A stretch of DNA of 64,000 bases from Siphonodentalium dalli (taxonomy: Eukaryota; Mollusca; Scaphopoda; Gadilida; Siphonodentaliidae), in NCBI GenBank assembly GCA_032622095.1, contig CP136063.1, positions 78,101,980-78,165,979 on the forward strand. The letters are read 5' to 3'. Below are positions 46,189 to 57,421 of the stretch, one piece after another (positions within the stretch are counted from its first letter, which is position 1; the number at the start of each line of letters is the position of its first letter). The notes under the pieces were generated by a model, which saw only the letters and a list, made by a program, of their open reading frames with translations, did not search any database and was not told the origin of the DNA. A program made the translations under genes and the position numbers.

Positions 46189-46482
46189 TACAGCAATGCC
46201 CTAAATAATCAACTCCTTAACCACAGCAGAATTATGGGTAATTTTTCAGGATTTAGTTGGAAATATGGCTTGTTGCCATTCATCGGAAAGCTCTCACTGA
46301 GAGCTCACTGAGAGCTTTCCGATGAATGGCAACAAGCCATATTTCCGACTAAATCCTATAAAAATCACAGAGCTTTCCGATGAATGGCAAGTTGGCAACA
46401 AGCCATATTTCCGACTAAATCCTGAAAAGTTACCCATAATTCTGCTGTGGTTAAGGAGTCGATTATTTAGGGCATTAGTGTA
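46189..46482. mobile_element. TF foldback with internal duplication
   Basis: The two usual arms are present, but the inner part of the right arm (GAGCTTTCCGATGAATGGCA to CCGACTAAATCCT) appears twice, at about 46311-46358 and 46371-46432. Total 294 bp against 215-220 normally. Confidence 0.85.
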
Positions 46483-46673
46483 CATAAACAAAATATTGCT
46501 AAAGCTATATAGTCTGAAGAATGAGTCATGTGAGGTAAATTAAACACCTGCCTGTGAGCCATAATCCCAGGTAGTTCCAGTCTTAATTGGAAATATTCAT
46601 TGTTTTGCTTGATGTTTATAGAGGAGCTCAGCAGAGTGCATGGCTTTGATCTCTATTCTATCAGTATTCTATA

Positions 46674-47424
46674 ACAGGCCTTGAAATAGTTTGTCTGTCA
46701 TTGCAGAATGAGATCCCCTGAGGGTAAATTTAGTGACGCGCTGTCCCACACGGTGGACTAGTATCATCAAATTCACCTCTGGGAACCTTATTCTGCTGAA
46801 GCCTCAACTGCTATGGGAGATCTAGGATCAGATTGAAGTTCCCCAGTTGAAGTTGGTGATGTTCACCCATTAGTCACCTCGATTATGCATTTTATCTTCT
46901 GCAAATTATGGAATATTTAAACTGAACACAAGGGAAAAAGTAACGAAAAACAATGTTAATTTGAGACTAGATATTTCCCAGAAGAATAGGCCCAAGCAGA
47001 ATGAGGTCCCCAGAGGGTGATTTAATGACGCTGTCCTGCACGGTGGACTAGCTAGTATCATCAAATTGACCCACTGGGAACCTCATTCTGCTGAGGGCTC
47101 AAATGGTATGGGAGACCTAGGATCAGATTGAAGTTCCCCAGTTGAAGTTGGTGATATTCACCCATTATTCACCTCGATTATGCATGTTATCTTCTGCTAA
47201 TTAGGGAATATTGAAACTGAACACAAGGGGAAAATAACGAAAAAACAATTTTTATTTGAAACTACATGTATAGATATTTCCCAGAAGATGAGGCTCAAGC
47301 AGAATGAGGTCCCAAGAGGGTGAATTTAGTGACACTAGCTCGCTGTGCGGGTTACGTAGTGTCACTAAATTCACTCTCTGGGGACCTCATTCTGCAAATG
47401 ACAGACACACTATTTCAAGGTTTG
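46674..47424. mobile_element. GF foldback with three stem-loops
   Basis: GAATGAG.TCCC...TTTAGTGACGC stem-loops lie near 46705-46800, 46995-47095 and 47300-47398. The CCCAGTTGAAGTTGGTGAT spacer recurs twice between them. It looks like an element whose middle was tandemly duplicated, 750 bp against about 450 normally. Confidence 0.8.
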
Positions 47425-47707
47425 ATTCTATGAGGACTGTTTATTTAGAGATTCAGCCTTGATTTGTACAAGCTGATTGTATAATGTAATGGCATGTAAA
47501 CGCAAACTGTCCCGTGTATGACCTACGTACCCACTGTCAACATTTGGTGAGGTGTCAGGGTATTTGCTCATGAAATATTAAAATCACTTGTCTGCACAAA
47601 CTACAGTTAACACTGATGTGTGCATATATATCCCACTGCATGCCTCCCACTCAGGTTGAACCATCAGCTGTTTCAAATGTCCTCACCCCTGCTTAACCCC
47701 TATGAAT

Positions 47708-47905
47708 TTAACTCGTTCTATACTAAATGGATTCTCCCACCCAGTTATAACCCTATATATTGGAATGGTCTATTATTCATTTGAAGGGGTGTTCAGGATA
47801 AATTAGCAGAAGACAGTCAAACGAAAATATAATACAAGTGGAGAGGATTCATGTTCATTTGTGGGACATGTTCAAATAATAACTTCAACAAACGATTTCT
47901 GTTCG
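47708..47905 (+). mobile_element. E element
   Basis: TTAACTCGTTCTATACTAAA at the left, then TGGAATGGTCTATTATTCAT, GAAGGGGTGTTCAGGATAAA and CATGTTCAAATAATAACTTC. The right terminus is not clear. Confidence 0.65.
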
Positions 47906-47991
47906 TTTTTAAACTTATGCCTTTTTGAGGTTGTGCCCTCCATCATGGCTGCTGCATGCCACGATTATCATGAGATCATGCAAGTTGTATC

Positions 47992-48207
47992 TACAGTAAT
48001 TCCTTAAGTAATCTACTCCTTAACTACAGCAGAATTATGGGTAACTTTTCAGGATTTAGTCGGAAATATTGCTTGTTGCCATTCATCGGAAAGCTCTCCC
48101 GAGAGCTTTCCGATGAATGGCAACAAGCCATATTTCCGACTAAATCCTGAAAAGTTACCCATAATTCTGCTGTGGTTAAGCAGTCGATTACTTAGGGCAT
48201 TACTGTA
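47992..48207. mobile_element. TF foldback, full length
   Basis: TACAGTAATTCCTTAAGTAA to GGGCATTACTGTA, with the short loop CTCTCCCGAGAG. The arms are nearly perfect. Confidence 0.88.
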
Positions 48208-48385
48208 TTCTGATATCATAATGTGACTTTGTTCCTTGAAATTGCATAGGATCGAGTGCTAACTGTTTGTGTGTCAAAATATTTGTATTTTGACATTATT
48301 CTCTACTAAAGACAGGCCCTTTTTGGAAGTTTGTGGCCCCTTGAGCTTGGTCGATTTCACAACCCTTGAATAGACAGAGCCATCT

Positions 48386-48584
48386 TTAACCCTTTCATGA
48401 TGGGAGCTGTGCTGGTGCAGCATTAAAGATCCTGTGCTAGTGCATTCTCTTCTATATGTGAGTCTCCCATATATAGGGAGTCTCGTGTATATAAGAGAAT
48501 GCACTGGCTTACAAGGTCAAGGTAAACCTTGTTAGGCCGGGGTTTTTGCAAAATATCCGTAGGCTCCTGTCATGGAAGGGTTAA
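48386..48584. mobile_element. TH element, B subtype, second hairpin deleted
   Basis: TTAACCCTTTCATGATGGGA to TGTCATGGAAGGGTTAA. The first hairpin (48440-48506) is present. The second is missing between TTGTTAGGCC and GGGGTTTTTGC. Confidence 0.82.
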
Positions 48585-48789
48585 TGCCTTAAAGTGTATT
48601 ACCCATAATGCTAGTAGCCATATATCACATCAAATGGGGATGTACGTGCACATACATGTTCAAAAATCACAATGGTTTTGACATGCGAAATCTTATTTGT
48701 TTTGCGGTATTCCGGGTATTGTCACATACCCACATATGCGTGGTGTCCGCTCTCGAATTAGATCATCTATTCATTATATACTATGCACA

Positions 48790-49232
48790 CAAGCCTACAA
48801 ATAGTGTGTCTGTCCTTTCCAGAATGAGGTCCTCAGAGGGTGAATTTAGTGATGCATTCCTGCACTGTGGGCTAGCATCACCAAATTCACCCTCTGGGAA
48901 CCTCTTTCTGCTCAGACCTCAAGTGATTTGGAAGACCCCAAGATCAGAGTGAATTAAGTCCCCAGTTGGAAGTTGGTAATGTTCACCCTTTAATCACCTC
49001 GATTATACATTTTATCTTCTGCATATTAGGGGATACTGAAACTAAATAGAAATTAAAAACAATCTTAATTTGAGACCATAGATACTTCCAAGAAGATGCC
49101 CAAGCAGAATGAGGTCCTCAGAGGGTGAATTTAGTGATGCTATCCCACTGTGCGGGGGTAGCGTCAATAAATTCACCCTCTAGGGACCTCATTCTGCAAT
49201 TGACAGACACACTACATGTATTTCAAGGCTTG
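48790..49232. mobile_element. GF foldback, full length
   Basis: CAAGCCTACAAATAGTGTGT to TTTCAAGGCTTG, with both stem-loops (GAATGAGGTCCTCAGAGGGT) and the usual centre. Confidence 0.82.
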
Positions 49233-49977
49233 ACCAGGCATCCACTGTCATCACTTCTTAAGTGGATGCTCATGTACTGCTCTAAGTGTGGTTGAGGACC
49301 ACTTGTCAGTGATCACATAGTGAAGCCAGGCAGAGTTGTACAGTTACCACAATGATCACTCTGCCTTTGATGTCATTATAAGGACATATAGAATACTTCA
49401 GTAATACTTTGTGTGCAAGATGTGTTTTATGTATGGTAGTTGTTTACTGTAGTAAGCGACCCTCATAAACATGTATTTAAGTGTGTTTAAGCATATATTC
49501 CAAATGTTTGATTAGCTGTAAAATATATGTCTTTTACATGACTATGCATAATGCTTTTGCAAATATTCTTACCTTTTATGTGGTGCTTATGACATAATTG
49601 ACAAACATGAATGTCCTAGTGTGGTACATTTTATATGTCCCACTTTATTGTTAAAGACTATTCTTGCTGTCTGGTCGCCTTTATGATCCTCATTAGCATA
49701 TAAATATAAGCATGTTGGCTAATATTCCGACTGCGTGGGTAACTGTAAAATATGATATGCTTTTGGCGTAACCATGCTATTATACCTGCCTTTTTGTGTG
49801 CTTATGACATCATTAATATAGTCACACATGAACGTCCCCCAGTTTGGCACATTGTGTAAATGTCACTCTTTGTGAATAACTATAAGTAAATGTTGATGTT
49901 TTGTGATATAAAGCACCCTAATAAACATATGTACCAGTATTAAAGTGCATAAAGGCATATATTCATACAGGGGTGCT

Positions 49978-50035
49978 GACACAACCAAGGGGAAAGGGGG
50001 AACAACATCCAGAAAAGGACGCTTTTTCAGACATG
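49978..50035. mobile_element. hAT-4 family, left-end fragment
   Basis: CAGGGGTGCTGACACAACCA followed by GGGGAAAGGGGGAA and AAAGGACGCTTTTTCAGACA resembles the hAT-4 terminus in reverse. No partner end is seen. Confidence 0.55.
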
Positions 50036-50219
50036 AGGTATTCAATGGCATAAATTAATTGAACACCAGACAAGTCAAATTATGTCAATCATATAGCATT
50101 TTTCAAGCACTTTCCTGGACCATGCAAGCTCATATTATGAACTACAGTACCAGAATGGATGTATTTTCTCTCATTACAATGCTGCCTTAGCTGATACATA
50201 TGGATACACAGTACTAATA

Positions 50220-50550
50220 TTAACCCCTTTCATGAGGGGAGCTGTGCCAGTGCATTCTCTTATATATGTGAGTATCCCATAGGGAGCCTTTCATATATAA
50301 GGGAATGCACTAGCTTACAAGGTCAAGGCAAATATTGTTAGACCAATATGTATTGGGAGACTCGCATATATATGAGAATGCATTGGCACGTTGTTTTCGA
50401 AAAAAATAAGGAGACGACAGATAGTAAAAGTACAATAGGAGACCTATTTATTAGAGGGAAATGTTCAAATTATAAGTTCAACAAATGACCCATGAACATA
50501 TCCTTGGGGTCAACTACTCGTCCATGAGCATTTAGTATAGAAAGGGTTAA
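50220..50550. mobile_element. TH/E chimera (TTAA-bounded)
   Basis: The left part is TH subtype B (TTAACCCCTTTCATGAGGGG and one hairpin, 50250-50310). The right part from about 50448 is E-type (GAAATGTTCAAATTATAAGT to ATTTAGTATAGAAAGGGTTA, ending A50550). TTAA occurs at both outer ends, so the composite has legitimate termini. Confidence 0.65.
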
Positions 50551-50607
50551 AGTGTACATGTATGTAGGCATATATTCAGATTTTAATTTGAAGTTTGGTT
50601 ATACATG

Positions 50608-50823
50608 TACAGTAATGCCCTAAGTAATCGACTCTTTAACTACAGCAGAATCATGGGTAATTTTCAGGATTTAGTCGGAAATATGGTTTGTTGCCATTCA
50701 TCGGAAAGCTCTCCCTGAGAGCTTTCCGATGAATGGCAACAAGCCATATTTCCGACTAAATCCTGAAAAGTTACCCATAATTCTGCTGTATAGTTAGAGT
50801 CGATTACTTAGGGAATTACTGTA
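50608..50823. mobile_element. TF foldback, full length
   Basis: TACAGTAATGCCC to GGGAATTACTGTA, with loop CTCTCCCTGAGAG. It sits between units two and three of repeat U. Confidence 0.88.
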
Positions 50824-51197
50824 GCTGTAAAATATTATGCTGTTGACATACTGGTTAGCCATTTTATTTGATCCTGCCTATTTGTGTGTTTATATGACAT
50901 AATAGCCACACATGAATGTCCCCAGTTTTACACATTGTTAATGTCACAAGTCACAGGATCATGAAACTATTTCTCCTTTGAAGTACAGTGATATATTCAG
51001 AGAGTTGCGCTTTGTTGGTATTTATACTTAATATTTTCTTGTTTGTCTCCTTTTGCTCCGAACGTTGTACTTGGATGACTAATCTCTGTATAAATTGTGC
51101 ACACCCTGAGGCAATGAGGGGCATTGAGAACAGGTTTCACAGAATATATGCCGCTATATATCCTCAAAGTAATTGACTTGAAAAACAGGTTGATACC

Positions 51198-51503
51198 CCA
51201 GTAATGACTGCAGTATTACTGGTAAATGTTTCGAAACGATCACTGCGGTGGAGTTACGGTACCATGCTGTTACAATGCAGCGGTCTATTAGCCAATCGTC
51301 ATACCAAAAGTTGAAGAAAATATTACTTATTTGGGGGATCTTGTTTATTTTTACGGAAAAAAGGAGAATCACTGTATTTTATTTTCATGTCTGCGAATTG
51401 TGACCGTATGCACCGTGGTGTAACCACAGTACATGTGGTGATGAAGCGGTAACCTTACCGCGGTGTTGGAGGTTACCGCAGTATAATACCGCCGTATTAC
51501 TGG
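51198..51503. mobile_element. foldback with CCAGTAAT ends and GC-rich arms
   Basis: CCAGTAATGACTGCAGTATT at the left and CCGCCGTATTACTGG at the right are inverted. The arms contain CGGTGGAGTTAC and TTACCGCGGTG words, comparable in style to foldback J but with different sequence. Confidence 0.6.
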
Positions 51504-51664
51504 AGTTACACCACGTTTGAGGTGGTCAATTACTTCTAAGTATAGCTGTATAGAGCCATATATAGAGTAGTTCATGTATTAGCGTGATCTATTTTGATAC
51601 TCATATAAATGTAAAAAAATTATAAAATTACCTCAGTTTGATGCCTGAAGAATTATCAGCCACT

Positions 51665-52225
51665 TTAAAGTGATGTGAAACTTTTCGGGTTTGCATTGAT
51701 CAAATGGGAATATTATATAAGATCATGCCATGAATCTCTACTCTCACTAACACACGTAGAGAACATATTCCACCAGTACAAAATCTGGGAACTTTTTTTA
51801 TGTTCTGACCCATTCTGACAGGGAACTTTATAACGTTGGAACAAACAAGGTAGGCCGGGAATATATTTCTTTGTCAATACTTGTTGGTCAATAATCTACT
51901 TCACATTAGGGGGTGGTCCCAGCTCGAGATTGCATGCTTTTCTGTGACATTTGTGAGCCGATATCTTCATAAACATTGAATTAATAACCCAGGACATATT
52001 CCATAATTGTAAGCGACTCAAAGCAAAAAAGTCACTTAAATTGTGCAATATCGAGTTGGGTCCTTCACCCACAGTGAAGTTTATTTAATAAGGAACAGGT
52101 AATAACTAAGAAATGTATTTCCCGCTTTATTTTTCGACTTTAAAATTCCCTGTCAAAACTTTAAAAAAGTTTCCATGTTTTGTACTGGTGGAATATGATC
52201 TCTACGGGCGTTAACCAGAGAAGAG
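51665..52225. mobile_element. X-like element with an inner foldback
   Basis: TTAAAGTGATGTGAAACTTT opens it as in the X copies. Inside, AGAACATATTCCACCAGTAC (51758 on) is inverted at 52175-52203 (GTACTGGTGGAATATGATCT), and TTGACAGGGAA-type blocks flank it. The right TTAA end is not identified. Confidence 0.5.
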
Positions 52226-52382
52226 ATTCATGACAGACAAGTTTTATTTGTAAACCATCCTTATAAGGACAGTGTGCATGCATAATAACTTAAAAATGTA
52301 CATTATGTAATGAACAGTGTAACAATAAGTGATAGTAATAGAAGTTAATGTATAACCTCAGAGAAGCTGCGTGTGCAAGAGA

Positions 52383-52555
52383 TACAGTAATGCCCTAAAT
52401 AATCGACTCCTTAACCACAGCAGAATTATGGGTAATTTTTCAGGATTTAGTCGGAAATATATGGCAACAAGCGATATTTCCGACTAAATCCTGAAAAATT
52501 ACCCATAATTTTGCTGTGGTTATATAAGGAGTCGATTATTTAGAGCATTACTGTA
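52383..52555. mobile_element. TF foldback with central deletion
   Basis: The outer arms are intact, but the central CATCGGAAAGCTCTC loop portion is gone: GGAAATATATGGCAACAAGC joins the two arms. Confidence 0.85.
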
Positions 52556-52574
52556 TATATATGTATTCATTGAT

Positions 52575-52735
52575 ATAAGGATTAACTGTCATGTGGACTG
52601 TTTTTATGGAGATGTAACGGTGAGGTAAGTGGACATAACTTGTGTAAAACCCGAAGGGTTTTACATACAAGTTATGTCCACTTACCTCACCGTTACATCT
52701 CCATAAAAATAGTCCACATGACAGTTAATCCTTAT
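52575..52735. repeat. near-perfect 80-bp-arm palindrome
   Basis: ATAAGGATTAACTGTCATGT reads inverted at the far end (ACATGACAGTTAATCCTTAT), and the arms match almost base for base to a GTAAAACCCGAAGGGTTTTA centre. Only one substitution and a small loop-side difference are seen. It lies 20 bp from a TF element and is a different family. Confidence 0.9.
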
Positions 52736-53380
52736 ATTTATATACATTTAGCGAAAAAGCCGCTTTTGTAAATATATTTAAATCGAAAAGTGTATCGTGA
52801 CAAGATCTGCCCAAAATACCCAATAGCACCCTTGGCAAAAGTTAATAGGAACAATTTCTCTTCATGTTGAAACCCGATGATGTATTAAGTCAATCCTGCG
52901 CAGTCAAAATGCGCCCAAAGCATTACGCGTTCGTCTTTCCAAACCTAATGACGTATCGATGGTGTTATTAGCTTGGTGTTATGAGGCGTTACGCATTCAC
53001 CGAGAAATAACTGCAACTAGCCACGTGGGCGCCGACCAATCAGAATGCTGGATTTAGTGATGACAACACTTAGTGTGTAAATATTATAATATGACATTGC
53101 ACCAAGTCAAAACGATATGGTAAGAAATAATTGGAATGTTTCCAGAATTTATTTGAATTATACTTTAGTAATTGAATTTCATGAAAATTTAAATAAAATA
53201 GTAATCTTTGAGAAATTACAACAACAAAAAAACAAAACTTTAACAATATAGAGACTGAGCTGTAATGAGTAGCCCTGAGGGGGGGGTGGTATTTTTTTGC
53301 TAAAACATGGAAATATTTTCAGTGCCCAGGGTGTCTCGAATCACTGGGGACATAGAAATACAGTTGGCAATGTTCGAGTG
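52736..53380. other. non-coding, with an E-box and CCAAT cluster
   Basis: CCACGTGGGCGCCGACCAAT followed by CAGAATG (about 53021-53047) combines CACGTG and CCAAT boxes, as in some promoters. No transcript start or frame follows on either strand, so this may be an old element rather than a promoter. Confidence 0.35.
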
Positions 53381-54056
53381 AACACACTTTCCCCATTAAG
53401 ATCGTCTTAGCTCTTTTCCTCATGTGGAACAACCATGAAATATTCATGCAGTCTTCCCAGCAGTTTTTACTATGCATGAGACTGAGTGGATTAATCTCCT
53501 CATGACATGACGAAGAGGAAAGTTGACAAAATTTTGATCAGTGCAGTATTATAAATCAAAGCTAATACAGAATCTTGACAAAGCAGCCGAAGTTATCTGA
53601 CATTGCACGATGCATATTTTCCATGTCAATGGCCACCTGTGAATTCATTTCTGTCAGTCCGGCTGTCACCAGTCACTAATCCATTCCTGTGAGCTGTAAT
53701 TCTTGTCCAAATTTGGATTGATATTCACCGCGCGATCATACAATTTCCATCCATGATTCATCTGGGAATTTTAATTAATGTAATACGATGCCTTATTGAA
53801 CAGTGTAATACAGTCTCTGATGGTCTGTCATGGCACCAATTTGTGCCCTCTGATATGGGCTCCATTGGTCTCTTCTGGTATCAATTTGTCTTGTGGACCA
53901 GCCAATTAGCCACTCATTTACAGCTAAAGTGAAGCCTCATAAGGCTGCTTGACACTCCCTGACAGAATCCTTCATTTACTCAAATGTATCATCTCAAATG
54001 ATGCTGTGCTGAGTCAGATATTGAAGTGGTGTTCCAAGACTTCCAGTCTGACCAAA
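53381..54056. other. repeat-free complex sequence, possible conserved non-coding element
   Basis: This stretch lacks every repeat family listed here. It has balanced composition and no usable coding frame, and contains motifs such as TTTTAATTAATG, CAGCCAATTAGCCAC and GGCCACCTGTG. I infer possible regulatory constraint, which cannot be shown from one sequence. Confidence 0.3.
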
Positions 54057-54271
54057 TACAGTAATGCCCTAAATAATCAACTCCTTAACCACAGCAGAAT
54101 TATGGGTAATTTTTCAGGATTTAGTCAGAAATATGGCTTATTGCCATTCATCGGAAAGCTCTCACTGAGCTTTCTGATGAATGGCAACAAGCCATATTTC
54201 CGACTAAATCCTGAAAAATTACCCATACTTCTGCTGTGGTTAAGGAGTCGATTATTTATGGCATTACTGTA
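54057..54271. mobile_element. TF foldback, full length
   Basis: TACAGTAATGCCC to GGCATTACTGTA, with a slightly shortened loop (CTCTCACTGAG). Confidence 0.88.
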
Positions 54272-54337
54272 GGGTACACCCAGAACCTATTTTTTTTAAA
54301 GTGGCACATACATATCCTAATATCATCAAGCCTCAAT

Positions 54338-54620
54338 GTAACCCTTCCATGACTGGAGCTTCCTGACATTTTGCAAAAACCTTGTGCCAATGCATTCTCT
54401 TATATATGCAAGTCTCCCATAGGGAGCCTCTCATACATGTATATAAGAGAATACATTGGCCTGACAATATTTACCTTGACCTTGTAAGCCAATGCATTCT
54501 CTTATATATCTGTGGCTCCCTATGGGAGACTCATGTATAGGAGAATGCACTGGCATAAGCTCTTTAATGCTGCACCAGTGCAGCTCCCCACCAGTGCAGC
54601 TCCCGTCATGAAAGGGTTAA
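54338..54620. mobile_element. TH element, B subtype
   Basis: The left end is worn (GTAACCCTTCCATGACTGG) and the right end is GTCATGAAAGGGTTAA. Both hairpins are present. A 16-bp CCAGTGCAGCTCCC block is duplicated near 54577-54605. Confidence 0.82.
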
Positions 54621-54795
54621 AACTATTGAATATTACTTACTAATGTCATGTGGGGGGTTGATAAAGACAGGTACTATATATAGTACATATGTGGTCTCTA
54701 TTATCCGGCCTTTGTAAAGACTTACCAAAGTGCATGTACAAAGATTTATTTACTTTTGTCAAATTTCCACACAAAAGCTCTTTGTTTATACTATC

Positions 54796-54900
54796 TTAAA
54801 GTAATATGGAACACTCTGCTGGGGTAATTGAATGGAAACTTAAAATAATCTATTTTTTTTTCTTCAGAAATTTGATATCCTAATTAGAATCACACAACTT
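54796..54900 (+). repeat. X element, left end only
   Basis: TTAAAGTAATATGGAACACT then CTGCTGGGGTAATTGAATGG resembles the start of X copies. It soon diverges. Confidence 0.45.
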
Positions 54901-55145
54901 CATTCTTATATACATGTATAAGTTATATATTCTGAGACCCAATACAATGATTTTATATAAATTATACATGTAATAAATACAATTATATTATATAAAATAT
55001 ACTAAATACAATGATTTGACTGAGAGTTCAACCCATTCTGACATTTTGTATTTTATGAAAAAGTTTACGAAAATGTCCAAAACATGAACAAAACTTTAGG
55101 GTTGGGGGGGGGGTTTAATATATGGTTGGTTAAGAATCAGATTGT

Positions 55146-56362
55146 TGTCCCCCGACGGAAACGTCGGAGGACTATAGAAATGACCCTCGTCCGTCCGTGC
55201 GTCCGAGATTGGGTACCTTCATGGTGTAATCAACTCCTCCTACAGTCCTAACGTAGAGATTTGAAACTCTGGGATATTGTTCCTAACATGTTGGTGATTT
55301 GCAACATCTATATAGCTAATAAAAAATATCATTTTTTCCATATTTTTGGGGGGTTTTTGACTTAGAAAATTTGGAACATTTTTGCCTTTTGTATGAGATT
55401 GGGTACCTTCATGGTGTAATCAACTCCTCCTACAGTTTTAAATGTAGAGATTTGAAACTCTGGGATATTGTTCCTAACATGTTGGTGATTTGCAACATCT
55501 ATATAGCTAATAAAAAATATCATTTTTTCCATATTTTTGGGGGGTTTTTGACTTAGAAAATTTGGAACATTTTTGCCTTTTGGATGAGATTGGGTACCTT
55601 CATGGTGTAATCAACTCCTCCTACAGTTTTAAATTTAGAGATTTGAAACTCTGGGATATTGTTCCTAACATGTTGGTGATTTGCAACATCTATATAGCTA
55701 ATACAAAAATATCATTTTTTCGCGTTTGCATGCGTTTTTCAACTTTTTTTTTTACTTAGAAAATTTCTCACTTTTTCGGTTTCCGTATGATATCTCAAGT
55801 TTGGATCGTTTAATTGCGAATACCGTTTTTGTGTGGATCAGTCATATCAAGATACAGGTTGAGATTTCGAATTTGAGTTTGATCCGATGATTTTTCCTAG
55901 AGTTATGGACTTTTTTCGACTTAGAAAATTCAATTTTCTTCTTTTTTTGGGGGTTTCCGGATGATAACTCAGTTTGGACTGTTCAATTGGAAATTCTGTT
56001 TTTTTGTGGGTCGTTCATATCAAAATACAGGTCAAGTTCGAATTTGAGTTTGATCCAATGATTTTTCCCAGAGTTATGGGCCTTTCGACTTTGAAATTTA
56101 TAGGGTACCTTCATGGTGTAATCAACTCCTCCTACAGTTTTGATCGTAGATATTTGAAACTTCAGAGTATTGTTACCCACATATTGCAGATGTGCAACAT
56201 GTATATAGATGACGGAATTTTTTTTTTTTTTTACGGAATTATTAACCCTTTCGACTTAGAACATTTCAACATTTTTTTTAATTTCTTTAACAAAGCGGCC
56301 ATTGACATTTGTTTTAATTTCTTTAAAAAGCGGCCATCGACTTGCCACATTGTCGGGGGACA
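55146..56362. repeat. 191-bp tandem array with inverted TGTCCCCCGAC ends
   Basis: GAGATTGGGTACCTTCATGG starts three units at 55205, 55395 and 55586 (periods 190 and 191). A diverged one lies near 56098. The left end is TGTCCCCCGAC and the right end is GTCGGGGGACA, an 11-bp inverted repeat, so the array may be one mobile unit. The repeated MEHFCLL...GYLHGVINSSYSF frames lie over units of 191 bp, which is not a multiple of three, so the frame is lost at each step and they are not genes. Confidence 0.8.
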
Positions 56363-57421
56363 CTGTGGTCGGCCGACCTTTTATTCTGGTTTTAACTCCT
56401 CTACTACCCAGAAGCACCATCAAATATGGATATATACATCTATCTCTATGTGCCTTCATATTGTATCGTATTGTACCGTAGCACTGTTTGCTTTCTTGTA
56501 TTAATGTTCGCTTCTTTTTTTCAAAAGTGACCTACAATTAAGTACTAGTAGATTTGGCATCATGAGGGGTTAATGTACTTTTTTTTTATAGTTGACTAAT
56601 AGCACTGGTTGCATGTGTTGTTTTTTATATTCCTTATACCACTATAAACTGTACAATGATGGAGCACATATCAAACATTATGACTTAATGAGCGAGCAAT
56701 TTTATTGCTTCTGTCTGGTTTTATAAAATACCTCATTGTGGTCACATGCTATTGACTCATATCTCACCCCTCAAAGGAAATACCTGGATGGTATACTCAA
56801 CTTGTTCAGAGTGTGTAACCATAGCGAACACTTCAGTACACATGAAATAATAATGATGAATACATTTATATTGCAGCATTCTGAAGTAAATTAGCATCAA
56901 TGAGCTTTGATTTTATTTAATACATGTCATAGGTGACTGCTTACCCATCCTCGCTTTAGGAGGGAAAAAAACTAACATGGAATGTTCATGATTGTTTTTG
57001 TGCTATAGAAAAAAAGGACTTATTCTATGGTGAGAACTTATATGACTGCAATAAGTATTTCTGAACTGTATATACATATACACCTACGGTATACATTGTA
57101 CATAGTCTTGAGTATTTCATGTCTTTATTGGGCTATATTTCGAAAAAGAAAAAAAAAACAAGAATATAATCTGAGCCTTAATTTAATTGTTGGTTATTTT
57201 ACGCTTTAGAATGTTTTTAACCTAGGTTGGCAGGGAATACAGAAACGGGTTCCGTGACATCCCTGTATGAATCTTTTGTCCATCCCTAATGACTGGGGTA
57301 TATCTCTTCGGTATACTCAAGAAACACAATGGGAGTGGGGTGGTTGGTAGTTAATACATGTATATCCCCATGGAAAGGGATTTATCCATTCACTAATGAG
57401 GTTTTCACCCCTGGTCAAGTG
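56363..57421. other. AT-rich stretch, no gene seen
   Basis: No known family or frame is supported. Confidence 0.4.

Larger units (their letters stand above)
49430..50945 (+). repeat. triplicated unit U, broken by three insertions
   Basis: GCTGTAAAATAT-like starts at 49515, 49741 and 50824 are each followed by CTTATGACAT-type and CACATGAATGTCC blocks (about 49603, 49826 and 50907). Copies two and three are pushed apart by a hAT-4 end fragment, a TH/E chimera and a TF element. Confidence 0.75.

Noticed and set aside
53021-53047. E-box plus CCAAT box as a gene promoter
   Set aside because: No TATA, frame or exon follows on either strand, so it is kept only as a note.
55974-56504. Longest frame in the window (176 codons)
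   Set aside because: It overlaps diverged units of the 191-bp array and continues in AT-rich DNA with Phe/Ile runs; no domain or splice context.
56241-56573. Possible TTAA element (TTAACCCTTTCGAC ... GAGGGGTTAA)
   Set aside because: The ends lie partly inside the 191-bp array, share no hairpin or inverted interior, and may be coincidental.
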